A stretch of DNA of 64,000 nt from Prillingera fragicola (lineage: Eukaryota; Basidiomycota; Tremellomycetes; Trichosporonales; Trichosporonaceae). Of this stretch, positions 1-9,993 are shown in pieces (the first letter of the stretch is position 1; each line of letters opens with the position of its first letter). The translations under genes were made by a program, and so were the position numbers. The stretch is taken from the NCBI GenBank assembly GCA_002335605.1, contig BEDY01000005.1, positions 1,116,001 to 1,180,000 of the forward strand, in the 5' to 3' direction. The notes below the pieces were generated by a model. That model saw only the letters and a list, made by a program, of their open reading frames with translations. It was not told where the DNA came from and searched no databases.

Positions 1-1044
1 ACAAAGTAGTTGGTAGGCATCTCCGAGAAGCTAGAGTGTGAGCACAGTCTTCGTCAATGATACAACGTACCCCATGTCAAAGAAGATCTGACGGAACTCC
101 TCGCGGACCTTGAGGAGGGGATGCAATGCTCCGCCCTCGGTAGGCTGGCCCTTGGCCGCAAAGTTGTACTGCTTGAGCTCGGCGTTCTTCCACGCGCCCG
201 AGGTAAGCATGTCGACCGTCAAGTCCGTCTCGAGGGTCTTGACTTCGGTAGCGAACTGGGCGCCCTTCTTGGCCTGGTAGTGAATCAATTTCCTGATACG
301 TTAGTCTAGCCACCTGTCGCCAGCCTAACAACACACCTCGACTGCACAAGCTTGCGCTTGGTGAGGTCCTTGAGCGCAGCGTCACCTCCAGCGAGGGTAC
401 CCGTGCTCTGAACCGTACGCAGCTGCTCGGCCGTCTCGTCGACGGGTGCGGCCTCAATAGCGCGCACAAAGCCTGCTCCCTCCTTGGCGATCCATCCGTT
501 CTTGAAAGCGCGACCTTGTCCAACCTTGACGGCGTCGTCACCAACGAGCTTCTGCGAAATGTCAGTCTAGCAATCTGCTGAGCTGACGCGAGAGACGCAC
601 CTTGAGCTCGGGAACGCTAACGGGTGCACCGCCCTTGGCAGGCAGTGCTGACCAGACGCGGAACTCGTGCGAGCCATCGGCAATGATCTTGGCACCCTCG
701 GCAGTGGGACCAAAGACATTCTCGACAATCTGGGTGTACTCGATCATCTGTGCGCGTTAACTTTCTATGTATTGTAACAGCATTGAGGGGCTCAACGAGC
801 TGGAACATGGTGTGCCAGAACCCCCAGCAAAACACTGCAGCTCAGACCACTGGTCCGGGTCGCCACCCACCTCTTTGCTGAGAAGACTGTCGAGGGCCGC
901 TTTGACAATGGACTGGCCCTCGGCAGAGCTGATAGGGGCAGCGCCAACAGACAGCTGGCGCGAGTCCTCAATGGTGCCCGAAGGCGACGCTGCGAGCGCC
1001 TGCAGAATCGCAGTCTGCGTCTGCTCGACGGTGGGGAGCGACAT
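1..1044 (-). CDS. FRS2: Cytosolic phenylalanyl-tRNA synthetase alpha subunit (C-terminus beyond window)
   Basis: Charges tRNA-Phe in the cytosol as the alpha subunit of an (alpha-beta)2 class II synthetase. Five exons read on the minus strand: 1044-871, 747-601, 551-337, 292-71 and 30-1; the gene runs off the left edge after about 262 residues. All joins keep frame and use GT-AG ends. The visible part is the N-terminal winged-helix tRNA-binding region (roughly residues 1-200), followed by the entry to the catalytic core: the segment LHPLLKVREEFRQIFFDMGF is a hallmark of eukaryotic alpha subunits and leads into motif 1. The start is the ATG at 1044, followed by MSLPTVEQ. It is divergent from the histone-chaperone gene on the right. 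Identity is secure; the catalytic motifs 2 and 3 are not in the window. Confidence 0.93.
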
Positions 1045-1415
1045 GTTTTTGGTTTGGGTGTGGTTTAGCTGAGCGTGGACATTGAAATGGCGATCTCTAA
1101 AGTCGAAGTGACTCGAGTGGCAGCGGGCCTATTTTCATGCACCAGGCGTGTGAATATCCAGCATGCCTACAGCTACCGAGCAAGTCTCGCTCTAAGGCTG
1201 TCCCAGTCGATTTGTGTGCATAGTGTGCATCCTAGACTGACGAAGTGAGGCTCTTCAAGTGCTTATATATGGATATGAAAACTGTCTTTGAGTAGATCAA
1301 TATTGGGATGAGTGCTCGATCGGACTCTGAGGCGCGCCCACCAAAAAGTGTTTGGTTCCAACAGGAACCTGAAGTTGGGTCAAGATCACACATACCATCT
1401 CGCAAGCTCGCAACC
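1045..1415. promoter_or_regulatory. Divergent promoter interval FRS2 / HIRIP3-like
   Basis: A 371-nt gap between two divergent start codons that must hold both promoters and leaders. There is an in-frame ATG at 1308 for the right-hand gene, but the ATG at 1416 has a better context (ACCATGG). I see no strong TATA box or known motif. Confidence 0.5.
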
Positions 1416-2643
1416 ATGGGATCCGACACGCTCGCCAACGTATCACATCATGCACGCCTGGTTGTGCGACGGGCCGCCAAGCCGGGCGGATCACTGGAAA
1501 AGCAGACGTTTACAATGAATGAGGCCCGGCATGAAGTGTGTGAGAGCCTGGGACTAGCCCCGGATGCCTTCGACGACGACAAGGCGGCGCGCAAGGCGGT
1601 CAAGGATGCTGTGAATGCGGCGCTTGTGAGTATTAGAGCAGTTTTAGGAGCTTACATGAAGGAGGCTCTGGATGACGAGGCCGAAGAGGACATCTCTGCC
1701 GATGAAGACGACGCCCAGCGAGACGACGAACAAGAGAGTGAACCAGGACCGTCTAAGAAGAGCGTCAAAGCGAAGAAGGCCAAGACAGCCTCTACCAGCA
1801 AACCAGCAGGCAAGGGCAAGAAGAAGCGAATTGCGACGCCTTCACCAGAGCTCAGTGAAGAGGAGGGCGAGGCCTCGGCCTCTGAGAAAGAAGACGGAAA
1901 AGCATGTTCAAGTAGGCAGCTTATTCTAACATCACAGGCGGCATCCCCTGCTCCATCTTCGTCGAGCATGTCCAGTGTTTACGACGAACCTCCAGCCAAG
2001 CGCCGCGCCAGTGGAGGAAGCGAAAAGAAGGGGCGTAAGAAGGCTGCGCCCCAGAAGGATGATGGTGTGCGTGCCCACGCGCCTGGCACCAAGCACGTTG
2101 TTCGTTACTGACACCGCAGCTCACTGGCTCCGAAGCCAAGGTGGCTGAATTGAAGCGAATCGTCACTGCGTGCGGTCTACGAAAGCAGTGGTATGTCTAC
2201 TGCCAGTGTGCTCCTGCTGAAAACTTTAGGTCAAAGGAGTTTGCCGATTGTCCCACAGTAAGTTGCTTATACTTACACATGGGCGGTGCGCGCTGACCTG
2301 CCAGCCAAAATCCCAGGTGACGCACTTGCTATCTATGCTGCAGACCATTGGCATGGAAGGCAAGCCCACTGTTAACAAGGCTAAAGCCCTTAAAGAACGC
2401 CGAGAACTGGCCGCCGAATTGAGTGAGTCACAGAACGTGTGAGACTGCTGACATGCAGATGATATTCAAGACTTTGAGGCGGCGAGGGGTGCGTCCGATT
2501 CGGCTCCAAGAACAAGACGCAGCCGTCAGAAGATTGCCAGTTACTCTGAGGAGGAGTTGTCTGAGGGAGAGCCGGTAGAGGACAACAAGGATTCGGCCAT
2601 GGCGGCTATCATGGACTTTTTCAGTGACGACGAGAGCGACTAG
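1416..2643 (+). CDS. HIRIP3/CHZ-type histone chaperone
   Basis: Probable nuclear H2A-H2B chaperone. Exons: 1416-1625, 1662-1901, 1938-2066, 2120-2190, 2230-2257, 2305-2422, 2459-2643, giving 326 aa. Residues 1-70 resemble a DEK-C-like helical module (EARHEVCESLGL). Residues about 80-190 are acidic and Lys-rich with low complexity. Residues about 195-265 match the HIRIP3 C-terminal CHZ block: AELKRIVTACGLRKQW, SKEFADCPT, then IGMEGKPTVNKAKALKERRE. The protein ends in an acidic DFFSDDESD tail. The third exon appears to follow a GC-AG intron (1902-1937, 36 nt, CTAAC branch site); reading through it also stays open, so 12 residues there are uncertain. An upstream in-frame ATG at 1308 would add 36 residues. 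Family assignment is good; the in vivo partner is inferred. Confidence 0.82.
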
Positions 2644-2901
2644 ACAGAGCCGTACATGTGTAACTGCCAATGTCCTGTAGTAACTTGGATAGAGACTGCT
2701 GGATGACCTGCTGTCCGGTGGTGCCTGACCTGGGCGGTCTGTGCCAGGCAGCTGATCGGAGCCAAGCCAGCCTGCCAGGAGCCAGGAGATCGCTGTGGTC
2801 ACCCCTTTTCAGGCACGCCCGGCGGGTGTATCGTCGCTGTTGGCTTGACGTGCAACATGTCCAAAGTTGCAACTCTTGTCTTTCACACCACTACAGCAGC
2901 C

Positions 2902-4738
2902 ATGAGGAGAGACTTGACCAAGAAACCGACTGTGCGCATCGCCTTTGCGGCGACGGCCATCTTTTTCATCGGCCTCATCTTCTTTGCGCCAACCGGCGAC
3001 GATGGTGTCCGCTACAACCAAGCTACAAAGGCAGCACGGGACGGAGGCGAGGGCCGCAACATGTTCGACAAGGTCCGCATGGGAAATGCTCCATGGCGCG
3101 CAAAGCACTCTGCACCTGCCATTGATGACAGCTGGATCGACCTGACCCACCATATGCCGTGGACAACGTACGACGGAGGTGCGTAACAAGAGTTGGATCA
3201 GAGCTGAAGCCAGGTGTGCCCGGATACAGTGTCCTGTCCAACCTGTACCTCTTTGCTGGTACTCTTACCGCTGTGGTCCCCGACGAGGAGGCGTTGAAGG
3301 ATATTCCAAAAGTCAAGGACATTCTGAGCGGGCCACGGGTGAAAAACCAGGCTACACCGGCTGGCGATGATCGTTGGACCACAATGGTTGGATCAGACTT
3401 TGCCCGGTCCGAGTTTGGCAAGCGTGCTGTACGCCTTCCTGGTATTACTGTGAGTATCCTTTATGAGCATCCTAACGTTGCAGTACCTCTTCAATGACCC
3501 GGCTGGAAAGGGTGAGTCTTAAAAGGTGCTGCACAGATCTGACGGACAGTTGGATACCTTGGTGAGGATGACGAGCGATCTTTCTAAGGTTGACTAACGT
3601 GTGTCTCGTACAGCTTACTACGAGTGAGTGCAGAGTGGTGATCCTATCTAACGTACCAGTCACTTCTTCACGGAATGCTTTGTTCCTGCCGCGCGTGTCG
3701 CGGCGGCCGCAGCTAGCAAGGGCGGCCACCGCCTCGGGGAGGATCTCCTTCCTCGGCGCATCATGTTCCCCCGGTGCGGCGAGAGCCCCAGCTGGCGCGA
3801 CGACGATGGCATGAGTGAGTGCGAATGGTTGTATTGCAACTGACAACAGACGCGTGGTTCCTCAACCGAGTGGTTCCCGGAGCATCCATCGAAGACGCCA
3901 ACACTTGGAGTGACCGTGCTCATTCCGGCCTGCCGTACATTTTGGACCAGGTAGTCATTGTCGATCGCCGTGAGTAGATTGTATAGGCGTTAATGCTGAC
4001 AGTTAGCGGCGGCACACTCAGCACAAGGAGAGACCGCTCGTTGGGGCAAGGTGGGACGTGGTCGGAGCCCGGAGCTGACGACAGATGAACGGCCACGCAC
4101 CAAACGTTGAGGCTCCAAAGGGCTTCTGGAACCCCTTCCGTAACAACATGATCGAAGCAATGGGTGACCAGATGCCCAACGTCGGCAAGTACGAGCTCCC
4201 AGTGGTCGTCTTCTTTGACAGGGTAATTTTGCGTTGTGCAAGAAGAGATGCTGACAACGGCAGGTCGAGAAGCCCATGTTGTCCTCCGAGTCGCGTGACG
4301 CGATGCACACCGAGCTCAAGAAGCTCACCAATAAGGCCGAGGTCCACTCGGTCCGCATCAAGTCAATGTCGCGTGGACAGCGCGTGTCTCTCATGTCACG
4401 GGCATCGATCATTATTGACATCACTGGGAACAACCTTCTCGACGCAGCTTGGATGGATGGTGCCAAGCCCGGCGCCACCGTCATCGAGCTGTTCGAGGAG
4501 GGCGGCTTCACACACGACGCAGGCTTGTTTGCTACTATCCTCGGCCTAGACCGTGTTGTGATCCAGAAGGACCGCGTGCTTTCCGAAACCGAGTGGCGGG
4601 CACACGGCAACAAGCGTGGGCCTGGCAAGGACGTGAGTGTTTCTGCGTCTGGACGGTGCTGACAGGCAGGGACCTATCGAGATTGATGCCAAGGTGGTGG
4701 CTCGTGCCGTCGAGGAGAAGCTGGACAGTATGACTTAG
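2902..4738 (+). CDS. GT61-family glycosyltransferase, type II membrane protein
   Basis: Likely Golgi glycosyltransferase of the GT61 (DUF563) type. Eleven exons: 2902-3178, 3214-3449, 3484-3511, 3550-3561, 3614-3623, 3660-3814, 3850-3969, 4007-4050, 4085-4222, 4264-4632, 4670-4738; 485 aa. Residues 11-29 form one membrane anchor after a short basic tail, the type II topology of Golgi enzymes. The catalytic region includes YYDHFFTECF (the conserved HxxxE area), the WFLNRVVPGASIED block, VVFFDR, and the C-terminal block IIDITGNNLLDAAWMDGAKPGATVIELF that is typical of the family. Two consecutive microexons (12 and 10 nt) encode part of the conserved YLAYYD segment. GT61 members in related yeasts act on capsule or cell-wall glycans, but donor and acceptor here are unknown. 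The exon 8 acceptor (AG at 4006 rather than 4002) was chosen on frame. Confidence 0.85.
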
Positions 4739-5019
4739 TTTAGATAGTTGTTGTTGCATAGCATTGTTCTGCGTCTCGTCGGGCCCGTCTGGCATCATTG
4801 AGTGGAACAACCTCGTCATCAGTTTTAACAATGCCTCACCCAACCACTTGCAAAATCAATCACAGCACGTCAGTAGCAGCAACATCCAACAACATGTGTC
4901 CATACGGTCGTGTAAACGTGCATAATCGAATACGAAAACGCACGAGTCGCAGACACCCTCTGTGCTGCGACCGCCACCGTCACTAGCCCATGCAAAAGTA
5001 GAAGCCGGGGAAAGTGCAT

Positions 5020-6137
5020 TTACTTCTTGCCGCCAACGGTGCGGCTGCCAACACGGCGACCGGTGGTCTTGGTGTGCTGACCACGGACACGGAGACCCCA
5101 GTGGTGACGGAGACCACGGTGCGAGCGGATCTTCTTGAGGCGCTCAAGGTCGTCACGCATCTTCTGGTCGATCTGGTTCGAGACGATGTGGTTGTTCTTG
5201 CCGTCAATGAGGTCCTTCTGACGGTTAAGGAACCAGGTGGGGATCTTGAACTGGGCGGGGTTCTGCATGATGGTGACAATGCGCTCAAGCTCGTCCGAGT
5301 TGAGCTCTCCGGCGCGCTTGTTGAGGTCAATGTCGGCCTTCTTGCAGACAAGGTTGGCGTAACGACGGCCAACACCCTTGATCTCGGTAAGGGCGAACAT
5401 AACCTTGCCACCACCTAAATTGTTAGCACATGAAGGGATACGAATAGCCAGAGAAGCGGGCGATTGAGAGGCAAGAGCGAGTGGATGGGCTGGTGAACGG
5501 GGGTGTGCGACGAAAAAGGCGAAGAGAAATCGACCAGGCTCACGCGAGTCTCTGACTCAGGCTCCCGGACAGCATTTCTCCCCATCCACATGGTCTTGAC
5601 CACACCCTCGGTCCCCCACTGCCCTCTCATCCCTAACTCTGCTGCACACGCGGGCGACTAGCAGGATCGAGTTGCACTGCAAGCGGAGACAAAAATCACC
5701 GCCAACACAATTTCGACCCAACCATCCCCTGCTCGTCTTCCACAAGCCAGCCCTTCGTCCCAATCGCCTTCCAGACTTCTCTCTGCTCTGCTCCAGGAGC
5801 ACGTAGGAAACTAACCGGCAACGTTCTGTGGATTGTCAGCAATTGCACATCAGAGTTTGGGCGAGGCCGCAGAAAGCCAAGCGGGATTGATATTCAACGC
5901 GAGCCTTGACGCGGGGATCTGTCGATACGTACGGTGTTAAGGAGACGCACTGAAGAGCGTTAGCAAATGCAATTTCGGGACATGACAAGAGAAGGTAGAG
6001 GAGGAGCTGTAGGAGGTTGTAGGAGGAGGGGAACGCCATTTTGACCAGCGTAACCGGGCAGGCGATGAAGCGGGGGTCTGTCGATACGTACGGATGTGCT
6101 GGAACTGCTGGTGGGCCTCAGGAGGAGCGAACGACAT
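5020..6137 (-). CDS. RPS18: 40S ribosomal protein S18 (uS13)
   Basis: Small-subunit head protein contacting 5S-side bridges and tRNA. Four coding exons on the minus strand: 6137-6092 (46 nt), 5949-5933 (17 nt), 5825-5816 (10 nt) and 5414-5020; 155 aa, the usual family length. The N-terminus reads [20 protein letters not shown], then TNVAGGGKV, matching the register of other eukaryotic S18 proteins, and the large exon carries [27 protein letters not shown] and [15 protein letters not shown]. The two microexons are required to restore this N-terminus. The introns (142, 107 and 401 nt) are much longer than in neighbouring genes, and introns 1 and 2 begin with almost the same 24 nt. It is divergent from eL42 across about 930 bp, a natural co-regulated pair. 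Confidence 0.96.
5911..5934 (-). repeat. Donor-site repeat, copy in RPS18 intron 2
   Basis: 24-nt segment spanning the last two bases of microexon 2 and the first 22 of intron 2. It matches 6070-6093 with one mismatch; the shared core is TGTCGATACGTACGG on the plus strand. Confidence 0.85.
6070..6093 (-). repeat. Donor-site repeat, copy in RPS18 intron 1
   Basis: 24-nt segment covering the donor of intron 1, 23/24 identical to 5911-5934. The identity is far longer than any splice consensus. The introns diverge after this segment. Confidence 0.85.
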
Positions 6138-7068
6138 GCTGGGCAATGTTTTTGGGTTGGGTTGAAGGATGAAAGAGGGCGAAGTTGTCGATGCCAGCCA
6201 GGACGATTCGCAGGGTGCACCCACACGCGGCACGAAACCTCGAATTTGGGCAAAATTGCTTCAAACCGCCACACTGGTTTAATGCCGACAAAAGTCCCGA
6301 AGTTACGTAATTATAGATCTGGTCTTGTTCGTCTTCATCTGCGTGCATTGCCTGATGCTGATACTATCGTTATGCTGCGAGAGGCGACTTCTATCTGCGT
6401 CGACAGCGGTCAAGAAACGGAGTCTACTATGAACAAGCGACGAGCTCTATCGCTGTTTTGATGTTCAAAGCTCATTTGCACCTGACACTAACAAACTGTT
6501 CTTGAGGTGAGATTGACACAGTCTGAGCCCGCGACAATCGTGGTCAGGCAACAATGGATTGACAACGCAACGTAATGAAATGAATTTTGTTGGTCTACTA
6601 CTCCTAGCATCATCTATGAAGATGCATTACGCCGTCCCAATGGATTCATAGCGGTTAGCACTTGCATCTACCACACCAACCAGAGTCCTTGACAAGGCAG
6701 CATTCGTATACAACTTTGTAATGCTGATTGGGTAGGGTACGGACGTTGATGCCATCTTTATCTGTCAACTCTCTCATGACGATCTCCCACGAACTGAAGT
6801 CAGACGCGTTGGAGGTACCACGCATCGATGATATACTGATAGCTCGTCGCAAATGCTGGGACAAGAACCAAATACACAAAGTCTCCCACGGTTGCCGCTC
6901 AACGCCACATGCCAATATCACACTAATCCCGAATTTTCCGCTCGCCACACGATCCAAATTGTTGAGATGTGGGAAATTTGGTTCCGTCTTGGTGGCACGC
7001 TACGTTTCGAGACGTCCAAGTCGTTTGCACCTCTCAGCCATTCAAGAGCATCGAAAAGACCGGTCAAA
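6138..7068. promoter_or_regulatory. Shared divergent promoter of RPS18 and eL42 genes
   Basis: 931-nt interval between the two start codons. Both genes are ribosomal, so the interval should contain a bidirectional ribosomal-protein promoter and two leaders. It is more AT-rich around 6540-6640 than the flanks. I recognise no named ribosomal-protein motif and no real ORF. Confidence 0.6.
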
Positions 7069-7958
7069 ATGTGGGTAACGACGCCGATGGCGTAGTCGTG
7101 CGGTATGCTGACATGCCGCCCCTTCTTTGATGTGCACTCTACAGGGTTAACATGTGAGTTTCATGGCGTTGTTATGCCGGTTTGTCCGAGTGCTGACCCC
7201 TTCAGTCCTAAGTACGTGTTCAATTTCGATGAGCGTCGCGCGCAGTCTCGAGGTGGAAGGGGAATGGAGGAGGAGCGGATGGGATGGTGTTGCTGGTGCT
7301 GGGAGCTGTGTGGAGAGCGTGTGGGACAAGGGAGGCGAGGCTGCGCGTGATATCGACGACACATGTGGGTCATGCTGACTGAATCCAAGGACTCGCCGGA
7401 CCTACTGCAAGGGCAAGACCTGCAAGAAGCACACCCCTCACAAGGTCACCCAGTACAAGAAGGGCAAGGACTCGCTCGCCGCCCAGGGCAAGCGTCGTTA
7501 CGACCGTGAGTATTGGCATGGGGTCGCCAGCAGTGCCAGTTACTCACACCTTGCAGGGAAGCAGTCGGGTTACGGTGGTCAGACCAAGCCCGTGTTCCAC
7601 AAGAAGGCTAAGACCGTGCGTACAGACTGCTCTCAGCAATGTGGTTAAACTGACCTCTGGCTTTCTTAATCTCGAATGTTGCGAACTTTGACGTTTCACC
7701 ACTTCAACCCTCCTCGACCCCATTCTTCTCCATCGACATTCCTCCCTCGACACGTCCTCATTCCTCCCTCGACACATCCTCCCTCTCTTGACATTCTCTC
7801 CTCCCTCGATTCTTGCCGTTCTCCTACAGACCAAGAAGGTTGTCCTCCGTCTTGAGTGCACCAGCTGCAAGGCCAAGTCGCAGATCTCGCTCAAGCGCTG
7901 CAAGCACTTCGAGCTCGGTGGTGACAAGAAGCAGCGCGGCGCAGCGATTAGCTTCTAA
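7069..7958 (+). CDS. RPL42: 60S ribosomal protein L42/L36A (eL42)
   Basis: E-site protein of the large subunit. Coding exons: 7069-7070 (the AT of the start codon), 7145-7153 (9 nt), 7206-7211 (6 nt), 7390-7505, 7557-7615 and 7830-7958; 106 aa, the standard length. The spliced N-terminus [17 protein letters not shown] matches other eL42 proteins only if the start codon is split AT|G and both microexons are used. The body contains [33 protein letters not shown] and [11 protein letters not shown], with paired Cys motifs for zinc. Residue 56 is Pro, the residue linked to cycloheximide sensitivity in yeasts (Gln at this site gives resistance). Introns are 74, 52, 178, 51 and 214 nt. It is divergent from RPS18. 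Confidence 0.96.
7738..7781 (+). repeat. Tandem 22-bp pyrimidine-rich repeat in eL42 intron 5
   Basis: Two adjacent 22-nt units (7738-7759 and 7760-7781) starting ATTCCTCCCTCGACAC and differing at one base. Partial copies follow near 7793-7810. It lies just upstream of the intron's acceptor and may act as an extended polypyrimidine tract. Confidence 0.8.
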
Positions 7959-8805
7959 GCGTGTTGATCATCACGCTGGGCGCAGCGAATGCGCTTGTGG
8001 AAGCCGAACCACGCAGGGACGGACCGTTACAATGCGCTTTATGCTCGACTAGCAGTTGGGAGCTCTTGGAGGTGATGATGCCTGCATGTATTCATATTGC
8101 GGACTGTGGGCGCCGCGTGTGTTGAACTGGACTTGGGTGGCGTTCCCAGGCGAGCAGGTGCGAGAGGGGTGCAGATGGTTGTGTTGGCAGAGAGGTCTGA
8201 AGTGTGGACAGAGGATGTGGAGTTGTGGCACTGCGCGGATTCAATCCGGTACCCTGTGCACTGTGGAGCCTGTCTTCACTTGATCAGGTGGTCGTGTATG
8301 ATGGACGGCGCGATATGTGGAGTTACTGTGGAGCACATGCGCAGTGGTTGGCAGTCGAAAGATCTCAGATAACTGTATGTGGCTCTCACAGTTTGCCAAA
8401 TGTAGCCGCCACACCAAGTTGATCGTTGATAACCGACCACCCCCGCAGAGTTATCCCGTGTCACTCAACAGATGTACATGTGCATGCAGTGCCACACACC
8501 CGGGTACACGGACACTAGCAGGCCGGCGGGTAGATGACACGCGCGCATGGCAGTCTGTCAACACGATGAGGTAAAGCCGTAGACCCATGCTGAGATGCGG
8601 AATGCTTTGTCACCAGCCAGGTAGTCGGCAACCTAGCCATCCAGCCGAGGCACCCCCGTCGGTGACCCAATTTAGTGCCCCACTGCACGTCATGCCACGA
8701 CCCACGAGCCATAAAGGCTGTCACCCTAGCACTCTTCACCTCATCCCTCTCTCTCATCCCTCTCCACTACTACTTACCACCTAACCCGCAAGCACCAAAG
8801 CCAAG
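7959..8805. other. Intergenic: eL42 3' region and GST promoter
   Basis: 847 nt with only short open frames that match nothing I know. A CT-rich stretch at about 8741-8770 precedes the GST start and is probably its leader. Confidence 0.5.
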
Positions 8806-9712
8806 ATGTCGTTCACTCTCTACGGTAACGCCCTGTCTACCGTATGTGCCGACCGCTAGCCCTGCCCACATTCTGCGCTGATCTCTCCAGTGCACTGCCC
8901 GTGTCCTCGTCTGCGTTGAGCAGATGGGCATTGCCGACAGTGCGTTTCATACCTGCTGCATCCACTGACAGCTCAGAGGTCAGGCTCAACTCGGTCGAGT
9001 TCCCCACCGTCTCCACTGCCGAGTGGAAGGTGAAGCAGCCCTTTGGTCAGATGCCCTACCTAGTTGATGAGTCCAATGGCTTTACCGTCTTTGAGTCGCG
9101 CGCCATCTGCAAGTGTAAGTGTTGGGGACTTCGCGCAAAGTCAATGCCACTCTCTGACAGATAGACCTCGCTGCCAAGGCTGGCGCTACAACCCTGGCAC
9201 CCCCTCCTTCCAACCCCGAGGCTTACGGGCTCTTTGAGCAGGCTTGCTCCGTCGAGAGCAGCAACTTTGACCCCGCCGCCTCGGGTCTCGCCTACGAGCT
9301 CGTATTTGCTGAGCGGTGAGTTCCTCGTGGTCCCACAGTGCGCTGTGGCCACTTGAGACGTCGGCCGCCCCCAGGCACGTCCCACCACTGACCCCACAGC
9401 AAAGGCTTCAAGAGTGACCCCGAGCGCGCCGAGAAGCACAAAGGGCTGCTCGCCAAGCGTCTTGAAGGCTACGAGGCTATTCTCTCCAAGCAGAAGTTCC
9501 TAGCCGGCGACCACCTCACCCTCGCCGACCTCTTCCACCTGCCCTACGTGCGTGACCCTCAGTGACGCTTTGCTGATGATCAGGGCGTCATGGCCGAGCA
9601 GCTCAAGGTCGCTCCCGGCCTCACCGACGGCTCGCTCCCTGCGGTTGGCCGCTGGTGGAAGGAGATTACGTCGCTCCAGAGCTGGACCAACACCCAGGCT
9701 CAGCGCACGTAA
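8806..9712 (+). CDS. Glutathione S-transferase, phi-like fungal class
   Basis: Conjugates or reduces electrophiles with glutathione in the cytosol. Exons: 8806-8841, 8891-8939, 8977-9114, 9165-9315, 9400-9547, 9584-9712; 216 aa, normal for the family. The N-terminal thioredoxin fold (residues 1-80) includes MSFTLYGNALSTCTARVLV, the cis-Pro region PFGQMPYLVD and ESRAICKYLAAK, the glutathione-binding ESRAI signature. The helical domain has LSKQKFLAGDHLTLADLFHLPYG, the N-capping box and hydrophobic staple motif, and ends PAVGRWWKEITSLQSW. The exon 4 acceptor must be the AG at 9163-9164 to read YLAAK. Substrate is unknown. The 3' UTR holds a direct repeat. Confidence 0.92.
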
Positions 9713-9762
9713 GCCGGCTCCCTCTCGGTAGCAACTCGTCGGTGAGACGTGCACAGCAGTAT

Positions 9763-9809
9763 TAGAGACTCGCCGTAGCTTTGTGCCATAGAGACTCGCC
9801 GTAGCTTTG
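9763..9809 (+). repeat. Perfect 21-bp direct repeat in GST 3' region
   Basis: TAGAGACTCGCCGTAGCTTTG occurs at 9763-9783 and again at 9789-9809, a 26-nt period. It starts 51 nt after the GST stop codon, so it lies in the 3' UTR or just beyond. Confidence 0.9.
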
Positions 9810-9993
9810 ATGAGGAAGAATGAATGAAGTGAACAATCTACCTATTACTACAGGGCATCTGTACTCCACTACTGGTCAACGTTGTGGATTCAGGAAGACA
9901 CGGCGCCATGAGAACGACGCCACGAACGGGAGCAAAAAGTCAAGAACTGACTTTCGGGAAAGTGGAGGTCCTTCTACATCGTCCACAATCATC

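Noticed and set aside
1308..1415. Earlier in-frame ATG for the HIRIP3-like gene
   Set aside because: Weaker initiation context than 1416 and no conserved residues upstream; kept only as an alternative start.
5415..5815. snoRNA in RPS18 intron 3
   Set aside because: No convincing C box (RTGATGA) paired with D box (CTGA) near a terminal stem on the minus strand.
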